From Podochytrium sp. JEL0797 (lineage: Eukaryota; Chytridiomycota; Chytridiomycetes; Chytridiales; Chytriomycetaceae): DNA of 15,714 nucleotides. A program made the position numbers and the translations under genes. The stretch covers positions 1-15,714 of the forward strand of contig JADGJG010000609.1 in assembly GCA_027596195.1 (NCBI GenBank), read 5' to 3'. Positions 1-8,565 of this stretch are shown piece by piece. Position 1 is the stretch's first letter, and each line of letters opens with the position of its first letter. Below the pieces are notes generated by a model, which saw only the letters and a program-made list of their open reading frames with translations, did not search any database and was not told the DNA's origin.

Positions 1-8
1 TACCTCTA

Positions 9-21
9 CCCCCCCCCCCCC
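9..21. repeat. C13 homopolymer tract
   Basis: An uninterrupted run of 13 C directly precedes the start codon region of the first ORF. Similar C or G tracts recur at 1963-2011, 12432-12439 and 13981-13996, so this appears to be a general feature of the genome. The exact length may be unreliable in the assembly. Confidence 0.9.
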
Positions 22-24
22 AAA

Positions 25-1269
25 ATGCAACCCACGCGCTTACCACTCTTGCCTCAAACCGCACCATCAAATCCACCCGCTGCCACCCGCCTCACTCCCT
101 CCGACCGCGTCCCACTCCTCACACGCGGAATCCTCATCACCGACAACTCCTTCTCCCTGCAACCCCTCGAATCCCTCGTAACCGTCAACCAACACAACCT
201 CAACATCCGCCCCATCACTCTCGTCAAACCCAAACGCCCCATCCGTGCAAAACTCGCAAAAGAATCTCAATCTCAGTTCCCGGCCTTGTTGGGAGAACAC
301 GATCGCGTTGTGCGTGTGCAAGGGGAGGAGAAGGAGTTTGGGTTTGGTCCGTATTATGAAAACGCGTTTCATCCCACCCAGAGTTTGACGCCGTTCATGA
401 ACTTTCGGGACGCGGATTCGGCCGTGCATCCGCAAAATGCGGATCCTGTGCATGATGGGAAGCCAAAGTGTGTGGAGTTTGAGGGGGAGAAGGTGGCGGG
501 GACGAGGTGGCTTTTGCAGCATTTGCCGTATTCGGAGCCGAGGAAGTTGCCGCAGATTTATCAGTTTCCAGGCGCTGTGCAGGCTTATCAAAAGGGGAAA
601 AGGAATTGGGCCACGGGCACGTCTGAAATCGTTGATGGGATGGGCAGCAAGGAATCCAACGCCTCTTTGTCAACACGAACGCGAAAAGGACTTTCCAAGT
701 TGCGTTTCGAAAGCCTCCAAACCGAAATCCATCCCTCTGATCCAGACACCACCACTGCTCCTCACTTACCAACCATCACTACCCCGCCTTCCACAATTAC
801 CAAACTCGTTACACCTCACACAGCGGTGACACCAGCGTCGCCACTCCCACCCGCAACTCCACCGCGTCTTGCGAATATTGTACCAAAAGCAATGAAATAC
901 ATCCCTCACACGCCCAACCCCGAACTCTTCATCGCCGCATTCATGCCCGGCCCCTCGTTCCACACCCTCCCCGCCTCATGCACCACCCACGCACCCAACA
1001 CCCCCACAGCCCGAACCCATCGCCTCCCCTTCCAACTCGTTGTCAACGGAAAAGTGAATGTCCGAGTCGTGAGTTCGAGACAATTGGCAAAGTGTTTGCA
1101 GTTCCCGGCGTTGGTTGAGCGCAAAGGGTTTGAGGCTGGGGTTGTGGCTGGGCAGGGTGGGTTTTCGAGGGCGGGTGGCGGGATGGGGAGGTGGGGGTGT
1201 GAAGTTAGGGAGGCTGTGAGGAGGAGTTTGAGGGAGGATGGGGGGAAGGGGGTGGTTGTGGTGGGGTGA
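25..1269 (+). CDS. Uncharacterised 414-residue protein
   Basis: This is a single uninterrupted frame of 414 codons ending in TGA, 33 bp before the stop of the convergent ATG101 gene. The start is the ATG at 25, in a reasonable A-rich context (CAAAATG). I do not recognise a domain. The protein has a Pro/Thr-rich opening of about 35 residues, a more globular middle at about 90-230 rich in aromatic and charged residues (for example FGFGPYYENAF), a Pro/Thr/Ser-rich linker at about 240-290, and a basic, Gly-rich end. No signal peptide or membrane segment is evident. Codon use is odd: wobble positions swing from C-rich (25-240) to G/T-rich (290-660), back to C-rich (690-1060), then strongly G-rich. 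The ORF begins near the window edge, so an upstream exon cannot be excluded. Its length and the lack of stops support a real gene, but the product is unknown. Confidence 0.6.
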   Translation: MQPTRLPLLPQTAPSNPPAATRLTPSDRVPLLTRGILITDNSFSLQPLESLVTVNQHNLNIRPITLVKPKRPIRAKLAKESQSQFPALLGEHDRVVRVQGEEKEFGFGPYYENAFHPTQSLTPFMNFRDADSAVHPQNADPVHDGKPKCVEFEGEKVAGTRWLLQHLPYSEPRKLPQIYQFPGAVQAYQKGKRNWATGTSEIVDGMGSKESNASLSTRTRKGLSKLRFESLQTEIHPSDPDTTTAPHLPTITTPPSTITKLVTPHTAVTPASPLPPATPPRLANIVPKAMKYIPHTPNPELFIAAFMPGPSFHTLPASCTTHAPNTPTARTHRLPFQLVVNGKVNVRVVSSRQLAKCLQFPALVERKGFEAGVVAGQGGFSRAGGGMGRWGCEVREAVRRSLREDGGKGVVVVG

Positions 1270-1302
1270 TTGGAGATGCGTATTTTTATTTTGGTTTTTT
1301 GG

Positions 1303-1962
1303 TTATGACATTCCGAGGACGGATTTGAAAGAACCTCCCCAAGATTGATCTGAATTTGTGAATGAGATCTGTACAAGAAAAAATCAACTGAGAAACGGGA
1401 ATCATCAAAAAAAAACACAAACAAAAAACCTGCATCGGGAACGGATACGAATCCTGCGTGACGATACTCGGCACATGGTCCCGATTCTCATTCGAAAGCT
1501 GCGAAATCTTCAACAGTGTTGCCAAGAGCTGTTGTTGAAGCGATTGTCTCGCTTGGATTTGGTCGCGTTCCGTTTTTGATTGCGAGATTGTGAGGCGGAT
1601 GGTCCATTCCTGTTTTTTCCCTTTGTTGGTAAGTGTAATTTGGGATATCGTCTCCTCTCTCTAACCTCCCAAGGAACCACAGCCGCCTCATTTATATTCC
1701 CAAACCACCCCTGCGCCTTCTTCTGTTTCCGTTCCGAAAACGACACCACGAACGCGTGTTGGACGTGTCCCCGTTTCGAGAGGGCTGCTGTGAGCGGGTT
1801 CCCTGATTTGAGAGAGCTTGACGCTGAGGAAGGGAGAGAGGAGGGGGTGATGGGAGGGAGGGTGGCGTCCAGGTGTTTGAGGAAGTTGGCGATTTTGGTG
1901 TCGATTGTTTGTTCTGTCTGGTGGTAGGTGGTGTGTGAGTTGTGGAGTGTGTGTGGGTGTGT

Positions 1963-1993
<31 letters not shown>

Positions 1994-2356
1994 CGGGCGC
2001 CCCCCCCCCCCGGCCCGAAGCGGGAATCACGCACCTCTGGGTCATCGACTTTGACCTTTGAAACGGGAAAGCGGTTAGCCCCTCTCTCCCCGCTCACGCA
2101 TTCTAACTTACATAGGTGATATCCAAGAGTTCCACTTCGATGGGTTTGATCAGAATGAAGGAACGGTGGAATAGAATCGTGTGGCTGATGGCTGTCGGGG
2201 AAAGTCAGAATTTCATTGGGATGACGGGGGGTTCAGCTCACCGCGGAGGGCGCCGGTGAGGTAGTATCGGTCGATGGTCTGGAGGGGAGGATGATGAGTG
2301 AATGGGGGAAAAGGGGAAGGTGGGGAAGTGCGAACCAGAGGGAGATCGAAATTCAT
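1303..2356 (-). CDS. ATG101: Autophagy-related protein 101 (HORMA-domain subunit of the Atg1/ULK1 complex)
   Basis: ATG101 is a HORMA-fold protein that pairs with and stabilises ATG13 in the Atg1/ULK1 autophagy-initiation complex in the cytoplasm. Spliced exons on the minus strand, from the 5' end, are 2356-2336, 2278-2242, 2191-2112, 2055-2035, 1917-1666, 1609-1430 and 1368-1303. They give 218 residues, the usual family length. Recognisable motifs are HTILFHR (residues 23-29), LLDITYVKVDDPE (about 41-53), the WF-finger residues W124-F125 in GWFGN, PWEEWTIRL across an exon junction (135-143), the segment NENRDHVPSI and the C-terminal SWGG. All exon junctions keep frame. The fourth exon is only 21 nt, and the intron between it and exon 5 (1918-2034) carries the G31/C12 block. 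The first intron (2279-2335, donor GTTCGC) is the least certain: it is 57 nt and stop-free, so its retention would simply add 19 residues. The gene is head to head with the acyltransferase gene. Confidence 0.93.
1963..2011. repeat. G31 / C12 homopolymer block inside an ATG101 intron
   Basis: A run of 31 G (1963-1993), a short CGGGCG junction and a run of 12 C (2000-2011) lie in the intron at 1918-2034. The flanking 1921-1962 is GT-rich. On the transcribed strand the order is G12 then C31, so the intron could fold into a G:C hairpin or a G-quadruplex. The block makes this intron 117 nt, about twice its neighbours. Homopolymer length is a likely assembly uncertainty. Confidence 0.9.
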
Positions 2357-2390
2357 TTGTTTTTTTTAATTCGAAGAACTATCTATTCGG
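2357..2390. promoter_or_regulatory. 34-bp spacer between divergent ATG101 and acyltransferase start codons
   Basis: Only 34 bp separate the predicted ATG of ATG101 (minus, 2356) from the predicted ATG of the acyltransferase (plus, 2391). The spacer is T/A-rich and includes a T8 run. It is too short to hold two separate promoters and leaders. The two transcripts must overlap at their 5' ends, start inside each other's coding regions, or use later start codons. No defined promoter element was identified. Confidence 0.5.
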
Positions 2391-3468
2391 ATGGAGAAAT
2401 ATGCTCCCTGGATGGATATCAAGACGGGAATCAACCCCTTCCTACCCACACGAGGCCGACACACGCATCCACCCAGTTTGATCATGTCAGTGGGGTCGGC
2501 GGCCAAAAACTCGATCGTCGTGGGGCCCGCCTTGGCTGCCGTGAAACTGGTCCTTGTTGCCATCTTGTGTGTGATTGGGACTTTGGTTGGGGTCCTGGGT
2601 GTGTTGGTATGTGTGTTTTTTCGGGGGGGTGCGGGAAGTTGATTGGTTTGGGTTAGGTTGGCCCGTTTTCAGGTGCGAAACGGTCGTGGGACCGGTCTGT
2701 TGCGTATGTGTTTGGGAGATTGGTGCTCTTTCTTCTTGGGTTCTACTCTCTCCGTCATGAATCGGTCGAGCTCGACGTGAAGAGAGATTCGGAAGTGCCG
2801 CGGCTCGGACACGTTATCGTTGCAAATCATTCTTCGTATATCGATTTGATCTACCTATACACGTTCTATTGTCCCGTGTTTACGGAGATTTGTGGGGCCA
2901 CGAATCGCGTGAGGAAGGTTTCGTTTTTGACTGCGTTGTTGAGGACGGGGGAGTATCCTACGCTTGAAAATCCGGAATGCACCATGACGATTGCAGAGAT
3001 ATGTGCGTTGGATCCTGGGACACCTGTGGTTGTGTTTCCGGAGGGGACGACAACGAACGGGAGGGGGTTGTTGCGGTTTGCGCGGGTGTTGGAGGGGGTG
3101 AGGGGTGGGATTACGGTTGTGGGGATACGGTATCTGTTTGTGGAGTTTGATCCGGCGTATATTGTTGGGGGGAAGGCGAGTCATTTGATTGGGGTGGCGG
3201 CGCAGTGGGTGAATGTTTTGGATGTGAAGGTGAGTGAGGGGGGTTTGTTGACGCGTTTTTTTTGTGGTGTGGTGAAAGGGGGGTTGTGGTATTGATTTTG
3301 AAGCGAAAACAGACTTGTGATTTCGTGCCGGCGAGGGAGGCGGAGGGTGTGACGGAATCGGTTGCCCAACGCGTCGAGTTACTCACGGGGCTCAAGAGGA
3401 CAGGGTTTGGTGTTGAGGATAAAAAGGCGTTTTTTGACTTGTGGTTGAAGCCCAAGAAAAAAGAATAA
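2391..3468 (+). CDS. LOA1: Loa1/Vps66-like 1-acylglycerol-3-phosphate acyltransferase (PlsC family)
   Basis: This membrane acyltransferase would transfer an acyl chain from acyl-CoA to lysophosphatidic acid or a related lysophospholipid at the ER or lipid droplets. Exons are 2391-2606, 2657-3229 and 3313-3468, giving 314 residues, close to the roughly 300 of yeast Loa1/Vps66. The start is fixed by MEKYAPWMDIKTGINPFLP, which resembles the N-terminus I know from fungal Vps66 proteins. A hydrophobic segment (about 42-72) is followed by a second at about 88-103. The catalytic HX4D motif is NHSSYID (129-135; His130, Asp135) and the FPEGT motif is at 199-203. The first intron is ambiguous: GTATGT...TTAG (2607-2656) keeps frame, as does GTGTGT...TCAG (2599-2672), which would shorten the loop by eight residues. 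The second intron could also end at 3303. The gene converges on the broken TLDc gene. Confidence 0.85.
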
Positions 3469-3479
3469 AACAAACAAGA

Positions 3480-4740
3480 AAGAAGAACGCGTCGTTGTTT
3501 CTCAAAACAATTGGTAAACTTCATAATCATCCAGCCCTTCAAATCCATAAATCCCATGAAACCATTCCATCGATTTTCCATTCTCACGAAATCACACATA
3601 TCCCCCTTCACAACCACGTCGTGATTTCCAAACATGGGGCCACGGCCCTCAATAGGTGTGAACCCTTCTAGCAACTCGACGCAAGGAATGAAATGTGTGT
3701 TTCCACTTACGGAATCCGCGGCAAACCGAAAAGCCTCGTCAACGGGAAGGCAGTGGCCCTTGTACGCGGGAACAGTTTCCCATGCCGCGTTGACGTAAGC
3801 GCCTGCAACGCGACCGGACTTGAACTTTAGGAGAGTGATGGTGTTGGGTTTGCCGTCGCAAGCCGCGTGGAAATGGGGTTCGTCGAATTCCACTTCAGAG
3901 GCGCGAAAAAGTAGCGTGGCGTCGGTTGCGGTGAATAATTTGATTTTGTTGGTGATGGCGGTAAACAGGCTTGCGAATGCGGTCTCGTTTAGAACTTTGG
4001 ATTCCTTGAGGAAGGGCTTGTTTTGCGAATTTGCGTCACCCTCACAGAGACCACCTCCCCATGCTGATGTGTTGAAATGGAAAACGAGGGCAGATCGTAG
4101 GGAGTCTCCAAGTAGACCAAGGAACGGAACGACTTCGGCTTCGTAAACTTTGTTTTGGAGGGCAAACAAAGACGCCGCCACAGCCAAGAACACACTTTCA
4201 TCATCGCGTTTGCCACGCGCCATATCCAACCCAACCGCTCCCGCCTCAAGCGACACATCACGCAACCCTTGCTTCGCCTTTGTCCAAGAGACGGCAATTC
4301 TCCAGCGTTCTTGCGTCGTGAGCGGTTTGAAGGCGAGAATCTCTTGGAGTGTTGGTGCAAACTTTTTTTGGCCTAGATGTCCTTCCTCAGCTCTCTCATC
4401 GCGCGCAGCTTCCCGTGGGTCCAGGTGAGTTTGTAGGAGAGGGAAAAGATCTCAAACACGTTTCGTGGGAATTAAATGCACATAGGGCCACTCGAATCGA
4501 GAGGTTCTCGGGCACTTCCACGTTTAGAAAGTCGAGGATTGTATCCATCGTAATTGGGATGGCTTAGAACAGCACGGATCGAGTTCTTGATGTCCTTGAT
4601 GGGGTTAGGATTGCTGCGTGGGCAAAGATAGGCTTGTTGGCTTCTCCGACCAGCAGGAGAACATCGGCAAACTTGGAATCGGAGCGGAGAGAGCCGTGGC
4701 CGGTGAGTCCTTAGGCGGTGAGGGTTGGTTTTTTGGCCAT
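3480..4740 (-). pseudogene. Decaying BTB-BACK-TLDc gene
   Basis: Read on the minus strand from an ATG at 4740, this is a BTB-BACK-TLDc gene with its 5' half broken. A TAA follows nine codons later. The BTB opening SDSKFADVLLLVGEANKP and FAHAAIL (about 4683-4607) is then intact, but the following 30-odd BTB residues are absent. The remainder is scattered over frames: SIRAVLSHPNYDG in one, ILDFLNVEVPENLSIRVAL in another, VFEIFSLSYKL plus KLRAMRELRKDI in a third, then TAG. From 4451 one frame stays open. It carries a BACK-like helix (EILAFKPLTTQERWRIAVSW) and a TLDc-like domain with LLFRASEVEFDEPHFHAACDGK (split here: LLFRASEVE, then FDEPHFHAACDGK), ITLLKFKSGRVAGAY and GPMFGNHDVVV. No stop ends it: the frame runs to 3111, antisense to the acyltransferase gene. 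TLDc proteins are linked to oxidative-stress protection and V-ATPase binding. Sequencing indels are the alternative explanation, but neighbouring genes are clean. Confidence 0.75.
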
Positions 4741-4813
4741 ATTTTCATGATATTCAGTTGTTTTTCCATCAGAAATCAGATTCTCCCAACGAATAGAAAA
4801 ATGAAAGAGTTTA

Positions 4814-5929
4814 TCAGTGTCTGTATTCCAACACAGTTCTCAAAAACAAAAAGTGGTCTCCGATTGAGCGAATTGCGGCCATTCTGAATACGGGGCTATT
4901 GTCTGCGTGGTAACTGTCTGCGTTTTCGTCTCCAAACAAAGACGGACGCGGCAACCCCGCCGAATCCATGCACCCAATCTGAATAAATCGAATGAGTACA
5001 ACCAGTCTCGCAGCAAAACCAAACGAAAACGGAAACTCACCACTTGACCCACTTGCGTCAACCTCACTTCGTCAATCAGCTTGAAATCAATCATGCGACG
5101 AATCATGGATCCACCCGCGTCGATTTCCAAAAAGTCAACCTTGAGTTCGACGCGCAGCCATTCGAGCAGTTTCTCCAAATCGACACCACGCGGGTCGCGC
5201 GTGGAGGGGGCGAATGAGACGAAGCGGACTGTGCCGGGGGTATAGGTTGCGTCTGATTCGGGGTTCCACAGACGCGATGATGACGCGGGGGAAGGCAGAT
5301 TTTCGCGTGACGCGAGGAACGCGGCCTGGGCCGTTTTGGAATCGGGTTCGAGTGAAACGACAATCACGGGCAGGTCGGAGGAGTTGAACATTGCGTGGGA
5401 TGTGTAGTCGAATGTGGCGGCTGTGGTGGACACGAGGATTTGGAACGGGCATTTGGGCTTGTGGAGGACTTCGGTGCGGTATTTGATCATGTCGCCAAAG
5501 ATGGGGACGTGGCGGAGCAGCGGGTCGGTTCTCACGCATGGGCCTGAACTCAGCACGGCATCGGCAAAGACCCAGCCTGCGGGGTGGTGAGCGAGTATTA
5601 AATAAACAACAAAGATCACCTGCATTGAGCAAGCGGTAATCGGCAAGCGAGAAAGGACCCGCAAGTGGATGTCTCTTGAGGGCAATATCGCTCTCCACAG
5701 AGCCGTGCTCGTGCTCGCTCTTGGCCACTGGAACCACGGGATGGGCAGCAAGCTGGCTGCGAGTTGATTTGAAGTGCATGAAGCCATCGAGCGAGGTCAT
5801 TGAGTTGCTCCACACGTAGGGGCGGTGGGTGGGAATCTCGAGTGGTGCCGTGGTGTAGAACGAGGCGAGTTCAGCCATTGGCACATTCGCGTGCGTGAAC
5901 TCGGCAAGTTTGGGGCGGATTGACAGCAT
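4814..5929 (-). CDS. RibD C-terminal-domain (RIB7-like) reductase, divergent
   Basis: The protein has the dihydrofolate-reductase-like fold of the RibD C-terminal domain. In fungi this family includes Rib7, which reduces the diamino-ribosylaminopyrimidinone phosphate in riboflavin synthesis with NADPH. Exons on the minus strand are 5929-5620, 5576-5041 and 4978-4814, giving 336 residues. RPYVWSNSMTSLDGF (36-50) matches the family's RPYVxxxxAxSLDG opening. PFSLADYRLLNAGWVFADAVLSSG (as PFSLADYRLL 92-101 and ADAVLSSG about 107-114) matches the region with DxxDxxxLxxLRxxADAVLxG. FLEIDAGGSMIRRMI (252-266) followed by LIDEVRLTQ is the diagnostic C-terminal motif, and IGDHFLFLRTVLEYRH ends the fold. 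The 43-nt first intron is the shortest in the window. At about 90 residues over typical Rib7, with an N-terminal extension and altered contacts, it may not be the riboflavin enzyme; a paralogue with another substrate is equally possible. Confidence 0.8.
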
Positions 5930-6142
5930 TTTTCGATACTTTTTTTTGGTTTCTGTTGTGACATAATGGATTACGCGAAAGAAGGAAGAAACCTGATAAT
6001 TGCAAAATAAAATTGTATAATTGCAAATATGAAACATGCAGAACACACACAAAAGTGTGGCGGTGCAAAAATCAATTTCGCAAAATTCCAATTCCCCACC
6101 GCGGCTCCTTTGAAAAAATCACCGTTGAAAGAATCACCTTCG
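5930..6142. promoter_or_regulatory. Divergent intergenic region, RibD-like / BTB genes
   Basis: This AT-rich stretch of 213 bp lies between two divergent start codons. It holds A/T runs (for example at 5939-5947 and 6000-6030) typical of a nucleosome-poor promoter, but no motif I can name. An in-frame ATG at 6029 could extend the BTB protein by 38 residues, so part of this stretch may be coding or 5' leader. Confidence 0.5.
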
Positions 6143-8495
6143 ATGTCCGAAGAAGTCGCCTACGTTCGCCCCTCCTCTGCGGGCGAAGCCCTGTGGAAAG
6201 CACTGCCCCAGTCTCCCGCCTCGCCCGACCAGCGTCCCAACTCGGTGGCGGCGATTCCAATGGCAAAGTCTCCTTCCATCGCAAGAATGCAGTCCGCAGA
6301 CCGCAGAAGTACGTAATCCCTTACCCTTCGCACCTTCTCTTGTATGCGACTATTCCGCTCGTCTGCCTGAATCTGGCGAGCGAGATTGGGAAAGCAAAAT
6401 TGGCCACCGCTTGCGGACACTGGACCACTTTCGCAGGTTTACCTTAAGTCTGACCCTTCTTTTCGCAGTGTCCATGATTGACGGCTTCAAACGCATGAGC
6501 AACACAATGTGAGTTGAATCGTCGATCTTCCCAATTGACCATTTTGATTAAATCGGCACGTGCGCAAAGCAAACACACCAGCACTTCGGAACCCGTTTCG
6601 CTGGACACAAAAGATACGGTGCTGTTTTCGACAACTACCAGTTCGGACCGAATGTCGACAGTTTGTGAGGGCCTGTACAAGCACGGTTTGTTTTTCGATT
6701 GCGCCTCCCTCCTTGATGCTTGGCCGAAATAAGGGGAACTGATCGAGATGCATGTCTCGTTTTGCAGGATTTGCTGATGGCCTCTTCTCTGACATTGTTG
6801 TTCACGTCCTGGGACAAGCCTACAATCTCCATCGGCTTGCGCTCATCAACAACAAGTACTTTGCACTTCGTATGCTCGAGATTCACGGAGATGCACCCTC
6901 AAACGGAAAGCTGGAACTGTCGATCGACATGCAGGACCCGAATGTCAACCACGACGCTTTGAGAGTTGTTTTCGCCAGAATGTACGGGTATTTCGAGGAT
7001 CGCGTCACAACCGAGAACCTCGAGTCGATTCTTGCGGCTGCATACTTCTTTCACGATGCGGATTTGTGTGAGATGTGTGCGGATTTCATGTAAGTTGCTG
7101 TTTTTTCGACGTCTTTTATTGGCTAAATGTCCTTGTTCCAGCAAAACCATCAAGTACACGCCAACCAATGCGCTTCAGTACATCACATATTCGAGCACTT
7201 TCGACTACGGCGAAACTTCTCTCCTCCTTCTCCGCCATGTGAGTGTCTACACATTTCTTCCCCCTTCCCCCTTCATTAAATCCAATTTGTTCTTCTCCAA
7301 AAAGGTGCTCATCTATCTCTGCCGCGAGGGCTTCTCCGACAAAGAGCTCGCCCAAAACACCTTCCCCCACCTCACCTTCGCCTGGTTCGCCCGAATCCTT
7401 CAAAGCGACGCCTTCTTCATCCCCTCCGAATTCAACCGCTTCAACTTCATCACCGAAATCCTCCAACGCAAATTCACTGCCGACAAGTTTACTGAACTGA
7501 AAAACACTGTTCAAGGAATGACGTCCCACGTCCTCGCGTTGGGGAGACTCCCTGTGTCTCCACCGGCTTCTCCGCGCGCGGAACCGCAGGAGCTTCATGT
7601 TAGTCCTGCGGAACAGACTGCAAATAATCAGAAGGTGGTGTTCTTGGGCAATGTGGCACAAGTTTCGGCGTCTTCGTTGCCCAGTGGGGAAGGGGACTCG
7701 GAGTCCATCGATGCTGCAATCAACCTCCTCGCCAAGGGACTCTTGTATGCGCATGTCCCGTTGGGACTTTACAACCAAATCCGCGAATCGAGACTGCTGC
7801 CGTCGTTTGTGCATGATCGACACTTTCGCATTCATCATGACATGATTCGGTTGGTGGAAACGACTCCCAAGGGGATTCAAAAGCTGGGTGTGAGTTATCA
7901 CTATAATCAAAAGAATGTGGTGATTCGGGAGGGTGAGCCGCAGGGGTTCTTTGAGTTGGTGATGGCGCCTGTGTATGCGCATGATTTGTTGGAGATGCCG
8001 CCGTTCCGGTTTGGAGTCGAGTTTGGTGGCTTGGAGCAGGTGGCGTTGGTTGTGCCTGTTCCTGGGGGTAAGCCGCCGGTTGTGCCTGGGAATGCGTTGT
8101 TGAAGGTGTTGAAGGGCGCGGTGGGGGAGAGTTTGGTTTCCAAAGGTGTCGCGTATGCGGGTGGGCTGTGGAGTGTAAGGATTGAGAAGGGGTTGGAGGA
8201 TGGGGTGAATCAGTTGGAGGTGGGGCTTGTGAGGAAGGTGGGCAACAAGGAGAGCACGGTTTGCGTGGATGCGAGGGTTGAGGCCAAGTTTTGGTGCCGT
8301 ATTGTGGCGTATGTGTGCGTCAACAATCAGGTTACGGAGGCTTATGAGTTTGAGAGTACGGGTGTCAATTTCTTGAATCAGGCGAGTCGCGTTGGAGAGC
8401 CGAGTCGGGAGATATTTAAGGAGTTGTTTGTGGCCGGGGGTAAGGAGCCGAATCAGACTTCGGTGAGGTTTTCGGTGTTACTCGGAGTGCTTTGA
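6143..8495 (+). CDS. BTB/POZ-domain protein of the fungal germ-cell-less-like type
   Basis: BTB proteins of this type usually act as dimeric adaptors, often for CUL3 ubiquitin ligases; the role here is inferred. Exons are 6143-6308, 6469-6508, 6582-6685, 6768-7089, 7142-7238 and 7305-8495, giving 639 residues. The linker LYKHGFADGLFSDIVVHVLG spans the intron at 6686-6767 and opens the BTB fold (about 105-215), with LHRLALINNKYF and FARMYGYFEDRVTTENLESI (as in the fungal family). A BACK-like helical part follows (VLIYLCREGF...), then a Pro/Ser-rich linker near 345-360. The C-terminal beta-rich region has PPFRFGVEF and YAGGLWSVRIEKG, also typical of this family. The start could be 6029 instead of 6143. 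The first intron (160 nt) is long and may hide an exon. The gene converges on the MFS gene, 70 bp from stop to stop. Confidence 0.85.
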
Positions 8496-8565
8496 TTTTC
8501 TATCTCTTTGGTTTGGAAATAACAGTAGATCATATTTTTTATCATTATTCGTACGTAAAAAACAT

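Noticed and set aside
906..1424. A 172-codon minus-strand ORF overlapping the first gene
   Set aside because: It is low-complexity Pro/Ser/Thr antisense sequence running across the end of ATG101 in the wrong frame.
1580..1927. Plus-strand ORFs with a GTAAGT-like site near 1630
   Set aside because: They are antisense to ATG101 exons 5 and 6, which are strongly supported by family motifs.
4840..5787. A 315-codon minus-strand frame covering the reductase
   Set aside because: It reads through both introns of the RibD-like gene. The spliced model gives better motifs, the proper N-terminus and a proper C-terminal end at 4814.
6966..8495. A continuous 509-codon plus-strand frame
   Set aside because: Its first part is the wrong frame of the BTB exon and two introns (7090-7141, 7239-7304). 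Only 7305-8495 is the true coding part of this frame.
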